64,000 nt of DNA from Flavobacterium sp. 123 (lineage in GTDB: Bacteria; Bacteroidota; Bacteroidia; Flavobacteriales; Flavobacteriaceae): the NCBI RefSeq assembly GCF_003634825.1, contig NZ_RBXD01000001.1, positions 2,130,501 to 2,194,500 on the forward strand. The letters run 5' to 3'. A program made the translations under genes and the position numbers. Position 1 is the first letter of the stretch. Each line of letters starts with the position of its first letter. Below, one piece after another: positions 9,194 through 17,769 of the stretch. Under the pieces are notes generated by a model, which saw nothing but the letters and a program-made list of their open reading frames with translations, was not told where the DNA came from and did no database searches.

Positions 9194-9586
9194 ATGGATC
9201 AAAAAGTACGTTACGAAATCGAATTTCCTATAAATTCTTCCCCCCAGTTGTTGTATCAGTATATATCAACTCCTTCTGGTTTGTCAGAATGGTTTGCTGA
9301 TAATGTAAATTCACGTGGTGAATATTTTACTTTTATTTGGAATGATTCCCAAGAAAAAGCAAGACTTGCTTCCAAAAAATCTGGCGAAAAAGTAAAATTT
9401 AAATGGGTTGACGAAAATAATAAAGATACCGAGTATTTTTTTGAACTTCATATTTTAGAAGATGACATCACAAAAGATGTGTCTTTAATGGTTATTGATT
9501 TTGCTTACAAAGATGAAGTTAATGAAGCTACTCAGTTGTGGGAAAATCAAATTTCAGATTTGAAACATCTGATAGGATCTGTATAG
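9194..9586 (+). CDS. START-like domain protein (AHSA1/SRPBCC superfamily)
   Basis: A 130-aa cytoplasmic protein beginning YEIEFPINSSPQLLYQYIST. This is the first strand and helix of a START/Bet v1-like fold, followed by SGLSEWFADNV and a beta-rich remainder. The whole length matches a compact one-domain START-like protein widely kept in Bacteroidota, of unknown role. No catalytic residues are apparent, and a ligand-binding pocket is expected from the fold. It lies directly upstream of the aminotransferase, but a terminator-like hairpin separates them. Confidence 0.8.
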   Translation: MDQKVRYEIEFPINSSPQLLYQYISTPSGLSEWFADNVNSRGEYFTFIWNDSQEKARLASKKSGEKVKFKWVDENNKDTEYFFELHILEDDITKDVSLMVIDFAYKDEVNEATQLWENQISDLKHLIGSV

Positions 9587-9606
9587 TAAAATTGTATTTT
9601 ATAATA

Positions 9607-9640
9607 TATATTTGCCCTGAACAAAATTCAGGGCTTTTTT
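9607..9640 (+). terminator. Terminator hairpin fused to the start of the next gene, with overlapping -7 promoter box
   Basis: TATATTTG at 9607-9614 matches the Bacteroidota -7 element TAnnTTTG. It runs into a hairpin (GCCCTGAA, loop, TTCAGGGC) with six T residues ending at 9640. The next base is the A of the aminotransferase ATG. A transcript from this box would start inside the hairpin, so the hairpin would terminate only the upstream START-like transcript. No -33 TTG at the right distance was found. Confidence 0.6.
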
Positions 9641-10480
9641 ATGATTAATTTTAATGGGAATATAGTAGAACGAGAAACAAATATATTAACGCAAAACAGA
9701 GCGTTTTTGTACGGTGACGCCTTGTTTGAAACAGTTAAAATAGTAGATGGTAAAATTCTTTTTCTAGAAGAGCATTATTTTAGATTAATGGCTTCAATGC
9801 GTATTGTGCGTATGGAGATTCCTATGAATTTTACTATGGAATATCTCGAAGAACAAATTCTTTCCGTAGTTGAAGCAAATTCATTTTCTGATTCAGCTCG
9901 TGCTAGAATTACGGTATATAGAAATGATGGAGGCTATTATTTGCCAAAAAACAATACTATTTCCTTTTTAATTAATACTACAGCTTTAGAAAATAAAGCC
10001 TACACATTTAATCCTACATTATACGAAGTTGATTTGTACAAGGATTTTTATATCAGCAAACAATTGCTTTCTACTGTAAAGACTACGAATAAGATTATAA
10101 ATGTTACGGCTAGTATCTATGCAGATGAAAATGGATTAGACAATTGTATCTTATTGAATGATGCTAAGAACGTTGTGGAAGCTTTGCAAGGAAATATTTT
10201 TATGCTACAAGGAAACAAGTTGATTACTCCTCCAGTTTCAGAAGGATGTATCAATGGTATTATGAGAATGCAGATTATAGAATTAGCTAAAAAAATAGAA
10301 AATATAACTGTAGTTCAAGAAGCTATTTCACCTTTTGATCTTCAAAAAGCAGATGAATTGTTTTTGACCAATGTTATTAAAGGAATTCAACCAATAACTA
10401 AATACAGAAAAAAAGATTTTTCGGTTGCGTTTTCAACTCTAATATTCGAAAAATTAAATCAACATATTGGTCAAAATTAA
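9641..10480 (+). CDS. Class IV aminotransferase (PabC/IlvE/Dat-like)
   Basis: A 279-aa fold-type IV PLP enzyme. The N-terminus has NRAFLYGDALFET, and the Lys of TVKTTNK (about residue 148) is the expected PLP Schiff-base lysine. NVVEALQGNIFML then PPVSEGCINGIMR matches the conserved E...N(I/L)F...GI.R pattern that binds the cofactor. Members include 4-amino-4-deoxychorismate lyase, branched-chain and D-amino-acid aminotransferases. The sequence does not decide between them, but the length and lone position fit a PabC-like lyase. The start directly abuts a terminator T-run, leaving no room for a normal leader unless transcription begins within the hairpin. The stop overlaps the convergent YqgE gene by 4 nt. 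Confidence 0.85.
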   Translation: MINFNGNIVERETNILTQNRAFLYGDALFETVKIVDGKILFLEEHYFRLMASMRIVRMEIPMNFTMEYLEEQILSVVEANSFSDSARARITVYRNDGGYYLPKNNTISFLINTTALENKAYTFNPTLYEVDLYKDFYISKQLLSTVKTTNKIINVTASIYADENGLDNCILLNDAKNVVEALQGNIFMLQGNKLITPPVSEGCINGIMRMQIIELAKKIENITVVQEAISPFDLQKADELFLTNVIKGIQPITKYRKKDFSVAFSTLIFEKLNQHIGQN

Positions 10481-11037
10481 TTCAAATAGGGATTTTCTGG
10501 AGCGTTAGACCAGATGAGGTATTCGCCACCTAATTCAATTATTTTTTCTTTCCAGAAATGAGTGGTTGATTTTCCTATAATTTTGTTTTCATAGCTGTTA
10601 TTTGCAACAATCCATGAATTGCTATCCATTTCGGATTCTAGTTGTTTACCATCCCAACCGGTGTATCCCAAGAAAAAGCGAACATTATTCTTGTTTATTT
10701 TTCCTGAGTTGATAAGCAGTTTGGTTGATTCAAAATTTCCGCCCCAATAGATTCCGTTTGATATTTCTACACTATTAGGAATCAAATCTGGAACATTGTG
10801 AATAAAATAGAGGTTGTCTTGTTCAACAGGTCCTCCATTATAGATTTTGAAATTAGCTTTAATTTCTGGAATTAAATCGTGAATGGTATATTTAAGGGGT
10901 TTGTTGATTATAAAACCCACAGACCCATCTTGGTTATGGTCGGCCAATAAAATTACTGATCTATTGAAAGATAAATCGCCAATTATATAAGGCTCGGCTA
11001 TAAGCAACTGTCCTTTGTTTAATTTTTCTGAGATCAT
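10477..11037 (-). CDS. YqgE/AlgH family protein
   Basis: A 186-aa member of the UPF0301 family (DUF179). It starts MISEKLNKGQLLIAEP and continues to SFNRSVILLADHNQDGSVGFIINKP, the family signature. IYNGGPVEQDNLYFIH and FFLGYTGWDGKQLE are the other hallmarks. The start at 11037 was preferred to one 20 codons upstream because the family consensus begins here. The function is unsettled in the family. It converges tail to tail with the aminotransferase. Confidence 0.9.
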   Translation of the reverse strand: MISEKLNKGQLLIAEPYIIGDLSFNRSVILLADHNQDGSVGFIINKPLKYTIHDLIPEIKANFKIYNGGPVEQDNLYFIHNVPDLIPNSVEISNGIYWGGNFESTKLLINSGKINKNNVRFFLGYTGWDGKQLESEMDSNSWIVANNSYENKIIGKSTTHFWKEKIIELGGEYLIWSNAPENPYLN

Positions 11038-11104
11038 GGCTTCAATTTTTATTAAATTTAACAATAAAACATTGATTTTTCCAAATAAAATCGTCAAAAG
11101 GCAT

Positions 11105-11131
11105 AAAAAAACCCTCCATCAGGAAGGTTTT
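11105..11131 (-). terminator. Terminator of the HU gene
   Basis: The minus strand reads AAACCTTCC, TGAT loop, GGAGGGTTT then a T-run. It sits 22 nt beyond the HU stop codon. Confidence 0.75.
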
Positions 11132-11152
11132 AATTATATCGGAAAACTGAAA

Positions 11153-11425
11153 TTAGTTTACAGCTCCTTCTAATTCAGCACCAGCTTTAAATTTCACTAC
11201 ATTTTTTGCAGCAATTTGGATAGTTTTTCCAGTTTGTGGATTTCTACCGTCTCTAGCAGCTCTAGCAGAAACTGACCATGATCCGAAACCTACTAAAGAA
11301 ACTCTTCCACCTTTTTTCAAAGTACCACCTACATTACCTAAAAATGATTCTAAAGCTAATTTTGCTGCAGCTTTTGTAATTCCTGCATCAGCAGCGATAG
11401 CGTCGATTAATTCTGATTTGTTCAT
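11153..11425 (-). CDS. hup: HU-type DNA-binding protein
   Basis: A 90-aa HU/IHF-family protein of standard length. It starts MNKSELIDAIAADAGITKAAA. The family signature GFGSWSVSARAARDGRNPQTG covers the beta-arm that inserts into the DNA minor groove. It should bend and compact the nucleoid as a homodimer. It is transcribed alone from a well-formed promoter (11470-11499) and ended by its own terminator. Confidence 0.95.
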   Translation of the reverse strand: MNKSELIDAIAADAGITKAAAKLALESFLGNVGGTLKKGGRVSLVGFGSWSVSARAARDGRNPQTGKTIQIAAKNVVKFKAGAELEGAVN

Positions 11426-11469
11426 AATAAATAGTTATTAATTGTTGGTTAAAAAAAATTGTTAATACA

Positions 11470-11499
11470 CAAATTTAGTAGGAAATACGTTCCTTGCAA
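11470..11499 (-). promoter_or_regulatory. Flavobacterium-type promoter of the HU gene
   Basis: On the minus strand TTG (11497-11499), a 19-bp spacer and TAAATTTG (11470-11477) match the Bacteroidota sigma-ABfr consensus. The predicted leader to the HU ATG is about 40 nt. Confidence 0.75.
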
Positions 11500-11605
11500 G
11501 CGTTTTACACAAAATTACTTCTTTTTGTTAATAACTTGGTTTTTTTGTTCATAAAACAAAGGATTTTCACGCAAAATTTGCTCCTAACTCCCGTTTTTAC
11601 TGATG

Positions 11606-12553
11606 TTAATAGGCTTTTGCGTTCTCCGAAAAACTGATTCCATTTAATAATTCGGCGGTATTCATTTTCTTTTTCCCTGGAAATTGTAAACTCATTACTT
11701 GAATAAATCCATTTTCTACGGCAATTTTCATTTCTTTTTTGGTACAAATCAAACTTCCTATTGCTTTTTCGTGCGGTTCTTGAATTATTTTTGCTTCGTA
11801 AATCTTAACATTCCATTCTTCATTCGTATCACTAATAAAACACCATGCAGCAGGATAAGGACTTAAACCTCTAATTAAATTGTAAATAGCATCAGCGGGT
11901 TTTGTCCAATCAATTTTACAATTTTCTTTATTTAGTTTGTAGGCTGTTTTTATTTCGGTGTTTTCTTTTTGAATTGTGGTAACTACATTTTCTTTTTCAA
12001 TCAATTCTAAAGTTTCAATTACGGTTTGACTTCCTATATTCATTAATCGGTCATGCAATTGACCAGCATTTTCTGAAGGTTCAATATCCGTTTCGGTACT
12101 CAGAATCATAGCGCCAGTATCAATTTTATCGTCAATAAAAAAAGTGGTAACACCAGTTTTTGTTTCCCCATTTATAATAGCCCAATTTATTGGAGCAGCA
12201 CCGCGATAATTTGGGAGTAAGGAAGCGTGAAGGTTAAAAGTTCCTAATTCAGGCATTTCCCAGACTACTTTTGGTAGCATTCTAAAGGCAACTACAATTT
12301 GCAAATTAGCATTCAAAGCTTTCAACTCAGATAAAAAGCTTTCGTCTTTAAGATTCGTAGGCTGTAGTAAGGTGAGATTATTAGCTAAAGCATATTCTTT
12401 GACTGCGGAGTATTTTAATTTTTGTCCACGTCCTGCAGGTTTGTCTGCTGCTGTTATAACGCCTACAACTTCATAGTTATTTTTTAATATGGTATCTAGA
12501 ATTCCAACTGCAAATTCTGGAGTTCCCATGAAAACAATTCGTAATTTTTTCAT
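11606..12553 (-). CDS. fmt: Methionyl-tRNA formyltransferase
   Basis: A 315-aa enzyme that formylates initiator Met-tRNA using 10-formyl-THF. The N-terminal Rossmann-type domain starts RIVFMGTPEFAV. The catalytic block NLHASLLPNYRGAAPI (about residues 110-125) holds the conserved Asn, His and SLLPxYRG loop, and TGVTTFFIDDKIDTGAM supplies the catalytic Asp. The C-terminal OB-fold domain follows (PYPAAWCF). Its ATG shares one base with the recQ stop (TAATG), indicating an operon with translational coupling. Confidence 0.97.
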   Translation of the reverse strand: MKKLRIVFMGTPEFAVGILDTILKNNYEVVGVITAADKPAGRGQKLKYSAVKEYALANNLTLLQPTNLKDESFLSELKALNANLQIVVAFRMLPKVVWEMPELGTFNLHASLLPNYRGAAPINWAIINGETKTGVTTFFIDDKIDTGAMILSTETDIEPSENAGQLHDRLMNIGSQTVIETLELIEKENVVTTIQKENTEIKTAYKLNKENCKIDWTKPADAIYNLIRGLSPYPAAWCFISDTNEEWNVKIYEAKIIQEPHEKAIGSLICTKKEMKIAVENGFIQVMSLQFPGKKKMNTAELLNGISFSENAKAY

Positions 12554-14448
12554 TATTGTTTTATTGAATATTTATTGTTTGAATGGATGACTAAGTATTC
12601 TTTCTCTAATAATTCCTGAAGCACAAAGATAACTTCATCTGAACTGTTTTTAGTTTTATTCTGAATTTCTCTTGAATTTAAATCTTCTGTTTTTAAAAGC
12701 GTAAGAATTTCTTTTGAAAGAGATTTAGCATCTGTTTTTTTTATTTTTTTCGAAATACAATAGGAGCAAATCCCACAATTTGTTTCTATTTTTTCTCCAA
12801 AATAGTCTAAAATTAATTTGTTCTTGCAGGTCGTTTTTTCATTTATATAAAAAAGGATTGCTTGTAGTTGCTCTTTTTTTAATTGGTTTTGTTTTTCTAA
12901 ATACTTCGAAACACGATTGATTGTTTTCTCGTCTTCTCGGATTTCATTAAATATTAATGTAGCATCATTGTTTTTTGAATGATACTCGATACAATCTTTT
13001 TCTTTTAATTTTTGTAATACAGCATGAACCTCTTCTTCTTTGTGACCGGATTTTTTGGCAATTAGTTGCAAATTGAAAGGAGTCTGCATTTCATAAATTC
13101 CGGGATACGTTCGCAATATTGCCAGTATAATTTCTTCATCATTTGAATTTAAACTAATGTATCGAATGACTTCTTTGGAAGAGATAAGAAACTGCATGCT
13201 GATTTTTTCTGAAAACTCTTGCGATAAACTAATGATGCCTTGACGATCTAAAAACTGTAACGCATTATAGGTTTTTACGGTAGGAAAGTTATATTTAGTA
13301 CAAAAATGGTTGAGGTTGAATGTAAAATGCTCGTCGATACCTTCGCCATATGCAATTTGGAAGTAGTTGCATAGCTTTACATATATAAGATTCAAAAAGG
13401 CTTTATCTGGAAGGTTATTTGTAAACTGACTTTCTGCTTGAAACACATCCGAAGGATTAGTCAATATAACTGAAAAAGCTTTTTCACCGTTTCGCCCAGC
13501 ACGTCCAGATTCCTGATAGTAATTTTCGATATTTTCAGGCAACTGAATGTGAATTACTGTTTTTACATTTGCTTTGTCAATTCCCATCCCAAAAGCATTA
13601 GTAGCAACAATAACTTGCGCTTCTTCCTGCATCCACAACTGCATGTTTTTGTCTTTTTCTTTTGTGGTCAGTCCTCCGTGATAGTAAGTAGCTTTAAATC
13701 CCATGGATTGTAATTGTTGGGAAATATCCAGACACGATTTTCTGTTTCTTACATATATAATAGAAGGTTCAGGATTTTTATTAAGAATTTGTTTGATTCT
13801 GAATAATTTGTCTTCCACCTCAAAAACCATAAAAGCAATGTTAGGTCTTGAAAATGATTTTTGAAAAAGTTGTGTATTTTGTAGTCCTAATTCTTTAATA
13901 ATATCCTCCTTTACTTTTGGAGTAGCTGTTGCAGTCAAAGCTAAAAAGGGTACTTTTTTGAAATGCTCTTTTAACTTCGAAATTTTCAAATAAGCAGGTC
14001 GAAAATCATGACCCCATTGCGAAACACAATGCGCCTCATCAATAGCAATCAAATTGATAGAAAGGTTTTTTATTCTTTCTAAAATCCAATCCGATTGAAG
14101 TCTTTCTGGAGAAACGTATAAGAATTTATAATTTCCGAATTGGCAATTGTCCAAAAGGTCAATCATTTCATCAGATTTTATGCCGCCAGTTAGCGCAATA
14201 GCTTTGATATTTCGTTTTTGTAAATTAGCTACTTGATCTTTCATTAAAGCTACAAGAGGAGATATTACTAAACAAATTCCTTCTTTCATCATAGCTGGAA
14301 TCTGAAAACATATGGATTTCCCACCGCCTGTTGGCATTATGGCAAAGGTATCTTGGCCACTTAAGATGGAATCAATAATCTCACATTGAAGCGGTCTGAA
14401 TTCATCGTGGTTCCAATATTTCTGAAGAATCGATAATGGGGTTTGCAT
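12553..14448 (-). CDS. recQ: ATP-dependent DNA helicase RecQ
   Basis: A 631-aa superfamily-2 helicase. Walker A PTGGGKS is near residues 39-45, the DEAH box AIDEAHCVSQWGHDFRP near 135-151, and motif VI YYQESGRAGRNG near 310-321. The RecQ-CT zinc site is complete: CKNKLILDYFGE, then NCGICSYC. The C-terminus continues into a winged-helix region. Many flavobacteria carry a longer RecQ of about 700-730 aa, so this is the shorter E. coli-like form. It unwinds DNA during recombinational repair. It is the first gene of a two-gene operon with fmt. Confidence 0.95.
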   Translation of the reverse strand: MQTPLSILQKYWNHDEFRPLQCEIIDSILSGQDTFAIMPTGGGKSICFQIPAMMKEGICLVISPLVALMKDQVANLQKRNIKAIALTGGIKSDEMIDLLDNCQFGNYKFLYVSPERLQSDWILERIKNLSINLIAIDEAHCVSQWGHDFRPAYLKISKLKEHFKKVPFLALTATATPKVKEDIIKELGLQNTQLFQKSFSRPNIAFMVFEVEDKLFRIKQILNKNPEPSIIYVRNRKSCLDISQQLQSMGFKATYYHGGLTTKEKDKNMQLWMQEEAQVIVATNAFGMGIDKANVKTVIHIQLPENIENYYQESGRAGRNGEKAFSVILTNPSDVFQAESQFTNNLPDKAFLNLIYVKLCNYFQIAYGEGIDEHFTFNLNHFCTKYNFPTVKTYNALQFLDRQGIISLSQEFSEKISMQFLISSKEVIRYISLNSNDEEIILAILRTYPGIYEMQTPFNLQLIAKKSGHKEEEVHAVLQKLKEKDCIEYHSKNNDATLIFNEIREDEKTINRVSKYLEKQNQLKKEQLQAILFYINEKTTCKNKLILDYFGEKIETNCGICSYCISKKIKKTDAKSLSKEILTLLKTEDLNSREIQNKTKNSSDEVIFVLQELLEKEYLVIHSNNKYSIKQ

Positions 14449-14530
14449 GTTTTTCAGATTTTTACCCGATGCTTAGGACTCTGATTGCAACAAATAAAAG
14501 CAATCATAAAAACCTATACCTAGTCTTAAA

Positions 14531-15070
14531 TTAGTTTGAAATTTTATCTAAGATAAAAAGAATTCTCTTATCTACACTATCTTTAGGTACTTCTATGAGT
14601 TCGTATCCGTAATTTTGATACGTTTCTGTGAGATGGTTATAGATTAATTTAGCCTGTTCGAAGTTTTCGTAACGCTCTTGGTCACTTATATAAATTTCTT
14701 CCCAAGGAGGAAGAATGAATATTTTTGAATAAATATGTTCTTTACATGCAGCATCAAAGAACGAAGGGTAGCTGTCTCCAATGTAGTGCATATAAGCTAA
14801 AACGTCGGGAATTCCGCGATCTAAGAAAACCATTTCATGAGGCTCGTTACAAGCACTTTCGAATTGTTTTTTTCTACCTTCCAGAAGTAATTCGCTGAAT
14901 AATAAAGGGTTTTTTAGAAAAAGTTGTTCAATTCCTTTCTTTTGTGCTTCTAGCGTAACCTGTCTAGAAATTTCAGGATAACAACAATAGCCATTAGCAA
15001 TTAATTCATTTATAATTGTTGTTTTTCCAGTTCCCGGGCCGCCAATAATAACTATGATTTCTTTCTGCAC
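14531..15070 (-). CDS. AAA_28 family ATPase
   Basis: A 179-aa P-loop protein with Walker A GGPGTGKTT (residues 10-18). FLDRGIPDVLAYMHY is the Walker B-like and lid signature of the AAA_28 family, the domain also found in NadR kinase and Viperin-linked kinases. The C-terminus has the YENFEQA and YGYELIEVP segments. The substrate is unknown. A TAAATTTG box on the minus strand at 15090-15097 is a probable -7 element about 20 nt before the ATG. A 60-bp gap lies between this gene and recQ, so it may be co-transcribed. Confidence 0.82.
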   Translation of the reverse strand: MQKEIIVIIGGPGTGKTTIINELIANGYCCYPEISRQVTLEAQKKGIEQLFLKNPLLFSELLLEGRKKQFESACNEPHEMVFLDRGIPDVLAYMHYIGDSYPSFFDAACKEHIYSKIFILPPWEEIYISDQERYENFEQAKLIYNHLTETYQNYGYELIEVPKDSVDKRILFILDKISN

Positions 15071-15229
15071 TTTTTAAAAATAAGGCACAAATTTACCTAA
15101 ACTAAATGGTATTTTAAAAAATATTAAAATATATAATTAGCTTTCCTTTTAAAAATAGACTAAATCCTTAAACGGAATTCCAAAATCTAAAATCAATACC
15201 GTATATTTGCCTTTATTTTTAATTTAAGA

Positions 15230-15526
15230 ATGGATCAAGATAAAGAAAAAAAGACTGCTGAGTTTTATGAAAGGTTAAAAGTAGAGTTGGATATGAGTAA
15301 TACATGGCCAGCTTTGTATTTGTTTAAGTTTATTGTTCCCTCTGTAGAAGACAATGTTGAACGTGTTGAATTAGCATTTGATTGTATGGGAGCAGTAATA
15401 AAAACGACTAAGTCTAAAACAGGTAAATTTACTAGTATTTCTGTAGATGTTCAAATGAAAGATGCGCAAGAAATAGTAGATAAATACATAGAAGTTTCCG
15501 TAATAGAAGGTATAGTTTCCTTATAA
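15230..15526 (+). CDS. DUF493 (YbeD-like) family protein
   Basis: A 98-aa small alpha/beta protein. The core FYERLKVELDMSNTWPALYLFKFIVP and the closing KTGKFTSISVDVQMKDAQEIV follow the DUF493 pattern, an ACT-like fold of uncertain function. It is separated from the next gene by 2 nt. A TATATTTG -7 box lies at 15202-15209, giving a leader of about 15 nt. The DUF493/DUF4290/murA order suggests one transcript serving growth functions. Confidence 0.85.
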   Translation: MDQDKEKKTAEFYERLKVELDMSNTWPALYLFKFIVPSVEDNVERVELAFDCMGAVIKTTKSKTGKFTSISVDVQMKDAQEIVDKYIEVSVIEGIVSL

Positions 15527-15528
15527 AT

Positions 15529-16245
15529 ATGAATTCAAAATATACAAAAGAAAATGCGAATGATGTAGTTCATCATTTGGAATATAATGCTGAGAGATCG
15601 CATTTAATTATTCCAGAGTATGGTCGCCATTTGCAAAAATTAATTGATCAGGCTACTGTAATTGAGGATGTTGAAGAGCGCAATAAAGCCGCTAAATACA
15701 TTATTCAAGTTATGGGAAGTTTGAATCCTCATTTGCGTGATGTGCCAGATTTTCAACACAAATTGTGGGATCAATTATTCATTATGTCTGATTTTAGACT
15801 GCAGGTTGAATCTCCATATCCAATACCTTCTCGTGAAGTATTACAGCTAAAGCCAGATGTGTTAAAGTATCCTCAGAATTTTCCAAAATACAGATATTAT
15901 GGCAATAATATTAAATACATGATTGATGTTGCCAATAAATGGGAAGAAGGAGAAATGAAAAATGCTTTGGTAAAAGTAATTGCCAATCATATGAAAAAGT
16001 CTTATTTAAGTTGGAATAAAGACACTGTAAAAGATGATGTGATATTTGAGCATTTATACGAATTGTCTGGCGGTAAAATTGATATGCTTCAAAGTACGGA
16101 AGAATTGATTAATACCACAGATTTGTTGCGAACGAATAAACGAATTTCAAATAAAATTTCGCCTCCAGGACAACCAAAGATTCAGAGCAACAAGAATATA
16201 AAAACAGGAAAACAAAAACCTTTTCAAAAAAATAATCAAAAATAA
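15529..16245 (+). CDS. DUF4290 family protein
   Basis: A 238-aa Bacteroidota-specific protein. It has the family text LEYNAERSHLIIPEYGRHLQ and FQHKLWDQLFIMSDF, and ends in a basic, Gln/Lys-rich tail (about 205-238) that looks disordered. There is no signal peptide and no membrane segment. The function is unknown. It is nearly always found just upstream of murA in this group, and here it is 94 nt upstream. Confidence 0.9.
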   Translation: MNSKYTKENANDVVHHLEYNAERSHLIIPEYGRHLQKLIDQATVIEDVEERNKAAKYIIQVMGSLNPHLRDVPDFQHKLWDQLFIMSDFRLQVESPYPIPSREVLQLKPDVLKYPQNFPKYRYYGNNIKYMIDVANKWEEGEMKNALVKVIANHMKKSYLSWNKDTVKDDVIFEHLYELSGGKIDMLQSTEELINTTDLLRTNKRISNKISPPGQPKIQSNKNIKTGKQKPFQKNNQK

Positions 16246-16339
16246 AAGATACCAATATGTTTTTAGGGAACTGAGTTGAGAAACAAAAAAGAACCTTAAC
16301 ATAAAACACAGACGGTATTCAGAACCTCAAATATAGAAT

Positions 16340-17650
16340 ATGGGAATTTTCAAAATCGAAGGTGGCATTAGTCTAAAAGGAGATATTACTCCACAAGGAG
16401 CAAAAAATGAAGCTTTACAAATCCTTTGTGCAGTTTTACTTACTCCAGAAAAAGTAACAATCAATAATATTCCAGATATTATTGATATTAACAAGTTGAT
16501 TACCTTATTAGGTAATTTAGGAGTTAAAATTCAAAAAATGGGACCTGGATCATACACGTTTCAGGCAGACGAAGTAAATATTGAGTACCTAGAAACCGAA
16601 GCTTTCAAAAAAGAGGGAGGATCATTAAGAGGTTCTATAATGATTGTTGGGCCGCTTTTGGCACGTTTTGGAAAAGGATATATTCCAAAACCCGGAGGAG
16701 ATAAAATCGGACGTAGAAGATTGGATACACACTTTGAAGGGTTTATTAATCTAGGTGCAAAATTCAGATACAATAGAGAAGATCATTTTTATGGAGTAGA
16801 AGCTCCTGAGGGATTGACTGGAACACATATGTTGCTTGATGAAGCATCAGTAACTGGAACTGCTAATATAGTAATGGCAGCAGTTTTGGCCAAAGGAGAA
16901 ACAACAGTTTATAATGCTGCTTGTGAACCTTATTTGCAACAACTATGTAAAATGTTGAACTCTATGGGTGCAAATATTACTGGTGTTGGTTCAAACTTGC
17001 TAACAATTCAAGGAGTTGAAAGTTTAGGAGGATGTGAACATAGAATTCTTCCTGATATGATTGAAATAGGAAGCTGGATTGGTCTAGCTGCTATGACAAA
17101 ATCAGAAATTACAATTAAAAATGTAAGCTGGGAAAACCTTGGGCTTATTCCAAATACTTTTAGAAAATTAGGAATCACTTTAGAAAAGCGAGGAGATGAT
17201 ATTTACATTCCTGCTCATGTTGATGGATATGAAGTGAAAACGGATATTGATGGTTCAATACTAACTATTTCTGATGCACCTTGGCCAGGATTTACTCCTG
17301 ATTTATTGAGCATTGTTTTAGTTGTTGCGACTCAAGCAAGAGGAGATGTTTTGATTCACCAAAAAATGTTCGAAAGCCGTTTGTTTTTTGTAGACAAATT
17401 GATTGATATGGGAGCAAAGATTATGCTTTGTGATCCGCATAGAGCAGTGGTAATGGGGCATGATTTTAAATCGCAATTGAAAGCGACTACAATGTCTTCA
17501 CCAGATATTCGTGCGGGAATCTCATTATTGATTGCAGCCCTTTCTGCTAAAGGAACAAGTACTATTCAAAATATTGAACAAATTGACAGAGGGTACGAGC
17601 GAATAGATGAACGATTAAGAGCAATAGGCGCTAAAATAGTTAGAGCTTAA
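16340..17650 (+). CDS. murA: UDP-N-acetylglucosamine 1-carboxyvinyltransferase, Asp-type active site
   Basis: A 436-aa EPSP-synthase-fold enzyme for the first committed step of peptidoglycan synthesis (enolpyruvyl transfer from PEP to UDP-GlcNAc). PQGAKNEALQ (residues 18-27) contains the conserved Lys-Asn pair. The flexible active-site loop reads PGGDKIGRRRLD, so the position of E. coli Cys115 is Asp121 (codon 16700-16702). Asp at this site keeps activity and gives fosfomycin insensitivity in other bacteria; applying that here is inference. Length and the remaining motifs are normal. A long hairpin terminator follows. Confidence 0.97.
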   Translation: MGIFKIEGGISLKGDITPQGAKNEALQILCAVLLTPEKVTINNIPDIIDINKLITLLGNLGVKIQKMGPGSYTFQADEVNIEYLETEAFKKEGGSLRGSIMIVGPLLARFGKGYIPKPGGDKIGRRRLDTHFEGFINLGAKFRYNREDHFYGVEAPEGLTGTHMLLDEASVTGTANIVMAAVLAKGETTVYNAACEPYLQQLCKMLNSMGANITGVGSNLLTIQGVESLGGCEHRILPDMIEIGSWIGLAAMTKSEITIKNVSWENLGLIPNTFRKLGITLEKRGDDIYIPAHVDGYEVKTDIDGSILTISDAPWPGFTPDLLSIVLVVATQARGDVLIHQKMFESRLFFVDKLIDMGAKIMLCDPHRAVVMGHDFKSQLKATTMSSPDIRAGISLLIAALSAKGTSTIQNIEQIDRGYERIDERLRAIGAKIVRA

Positions 17651-17670
17651 TTCTAAAATATTCAGATACC

Positions 17671-17749
17671 ATATCGTTTAAACAATTTTTTTATTTCCTT
17701 GAGAAATCAAATAAAATAAGAATTTGTTTAAACGATATTTATTTTTTTA
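17671..17749 (+). terminator. Long hairpin terminator after murA
   Basis: A perfect 15-bp outer stem ATATCGTTTAAACAA pairs across 38 nt that themselves nearly pair (a T-rich arm and an A-rich arm around a GAAA/TTTC core). A T-rich tract follows. The outer stem contains the 10-bp palindrome-like TCGTTTAAAC in both arms. Confidence 0.75.
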
Positions 17750-17769
17750 AAATCTAAAGACTACTTAAA

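Noticed and set aside
11505..11747. An 80-aa minus-strand frame overlapping the end of fmt
   Set aside because: It overlaps the C-terminus of a well-defined gene in another frame and has no protein-like features.
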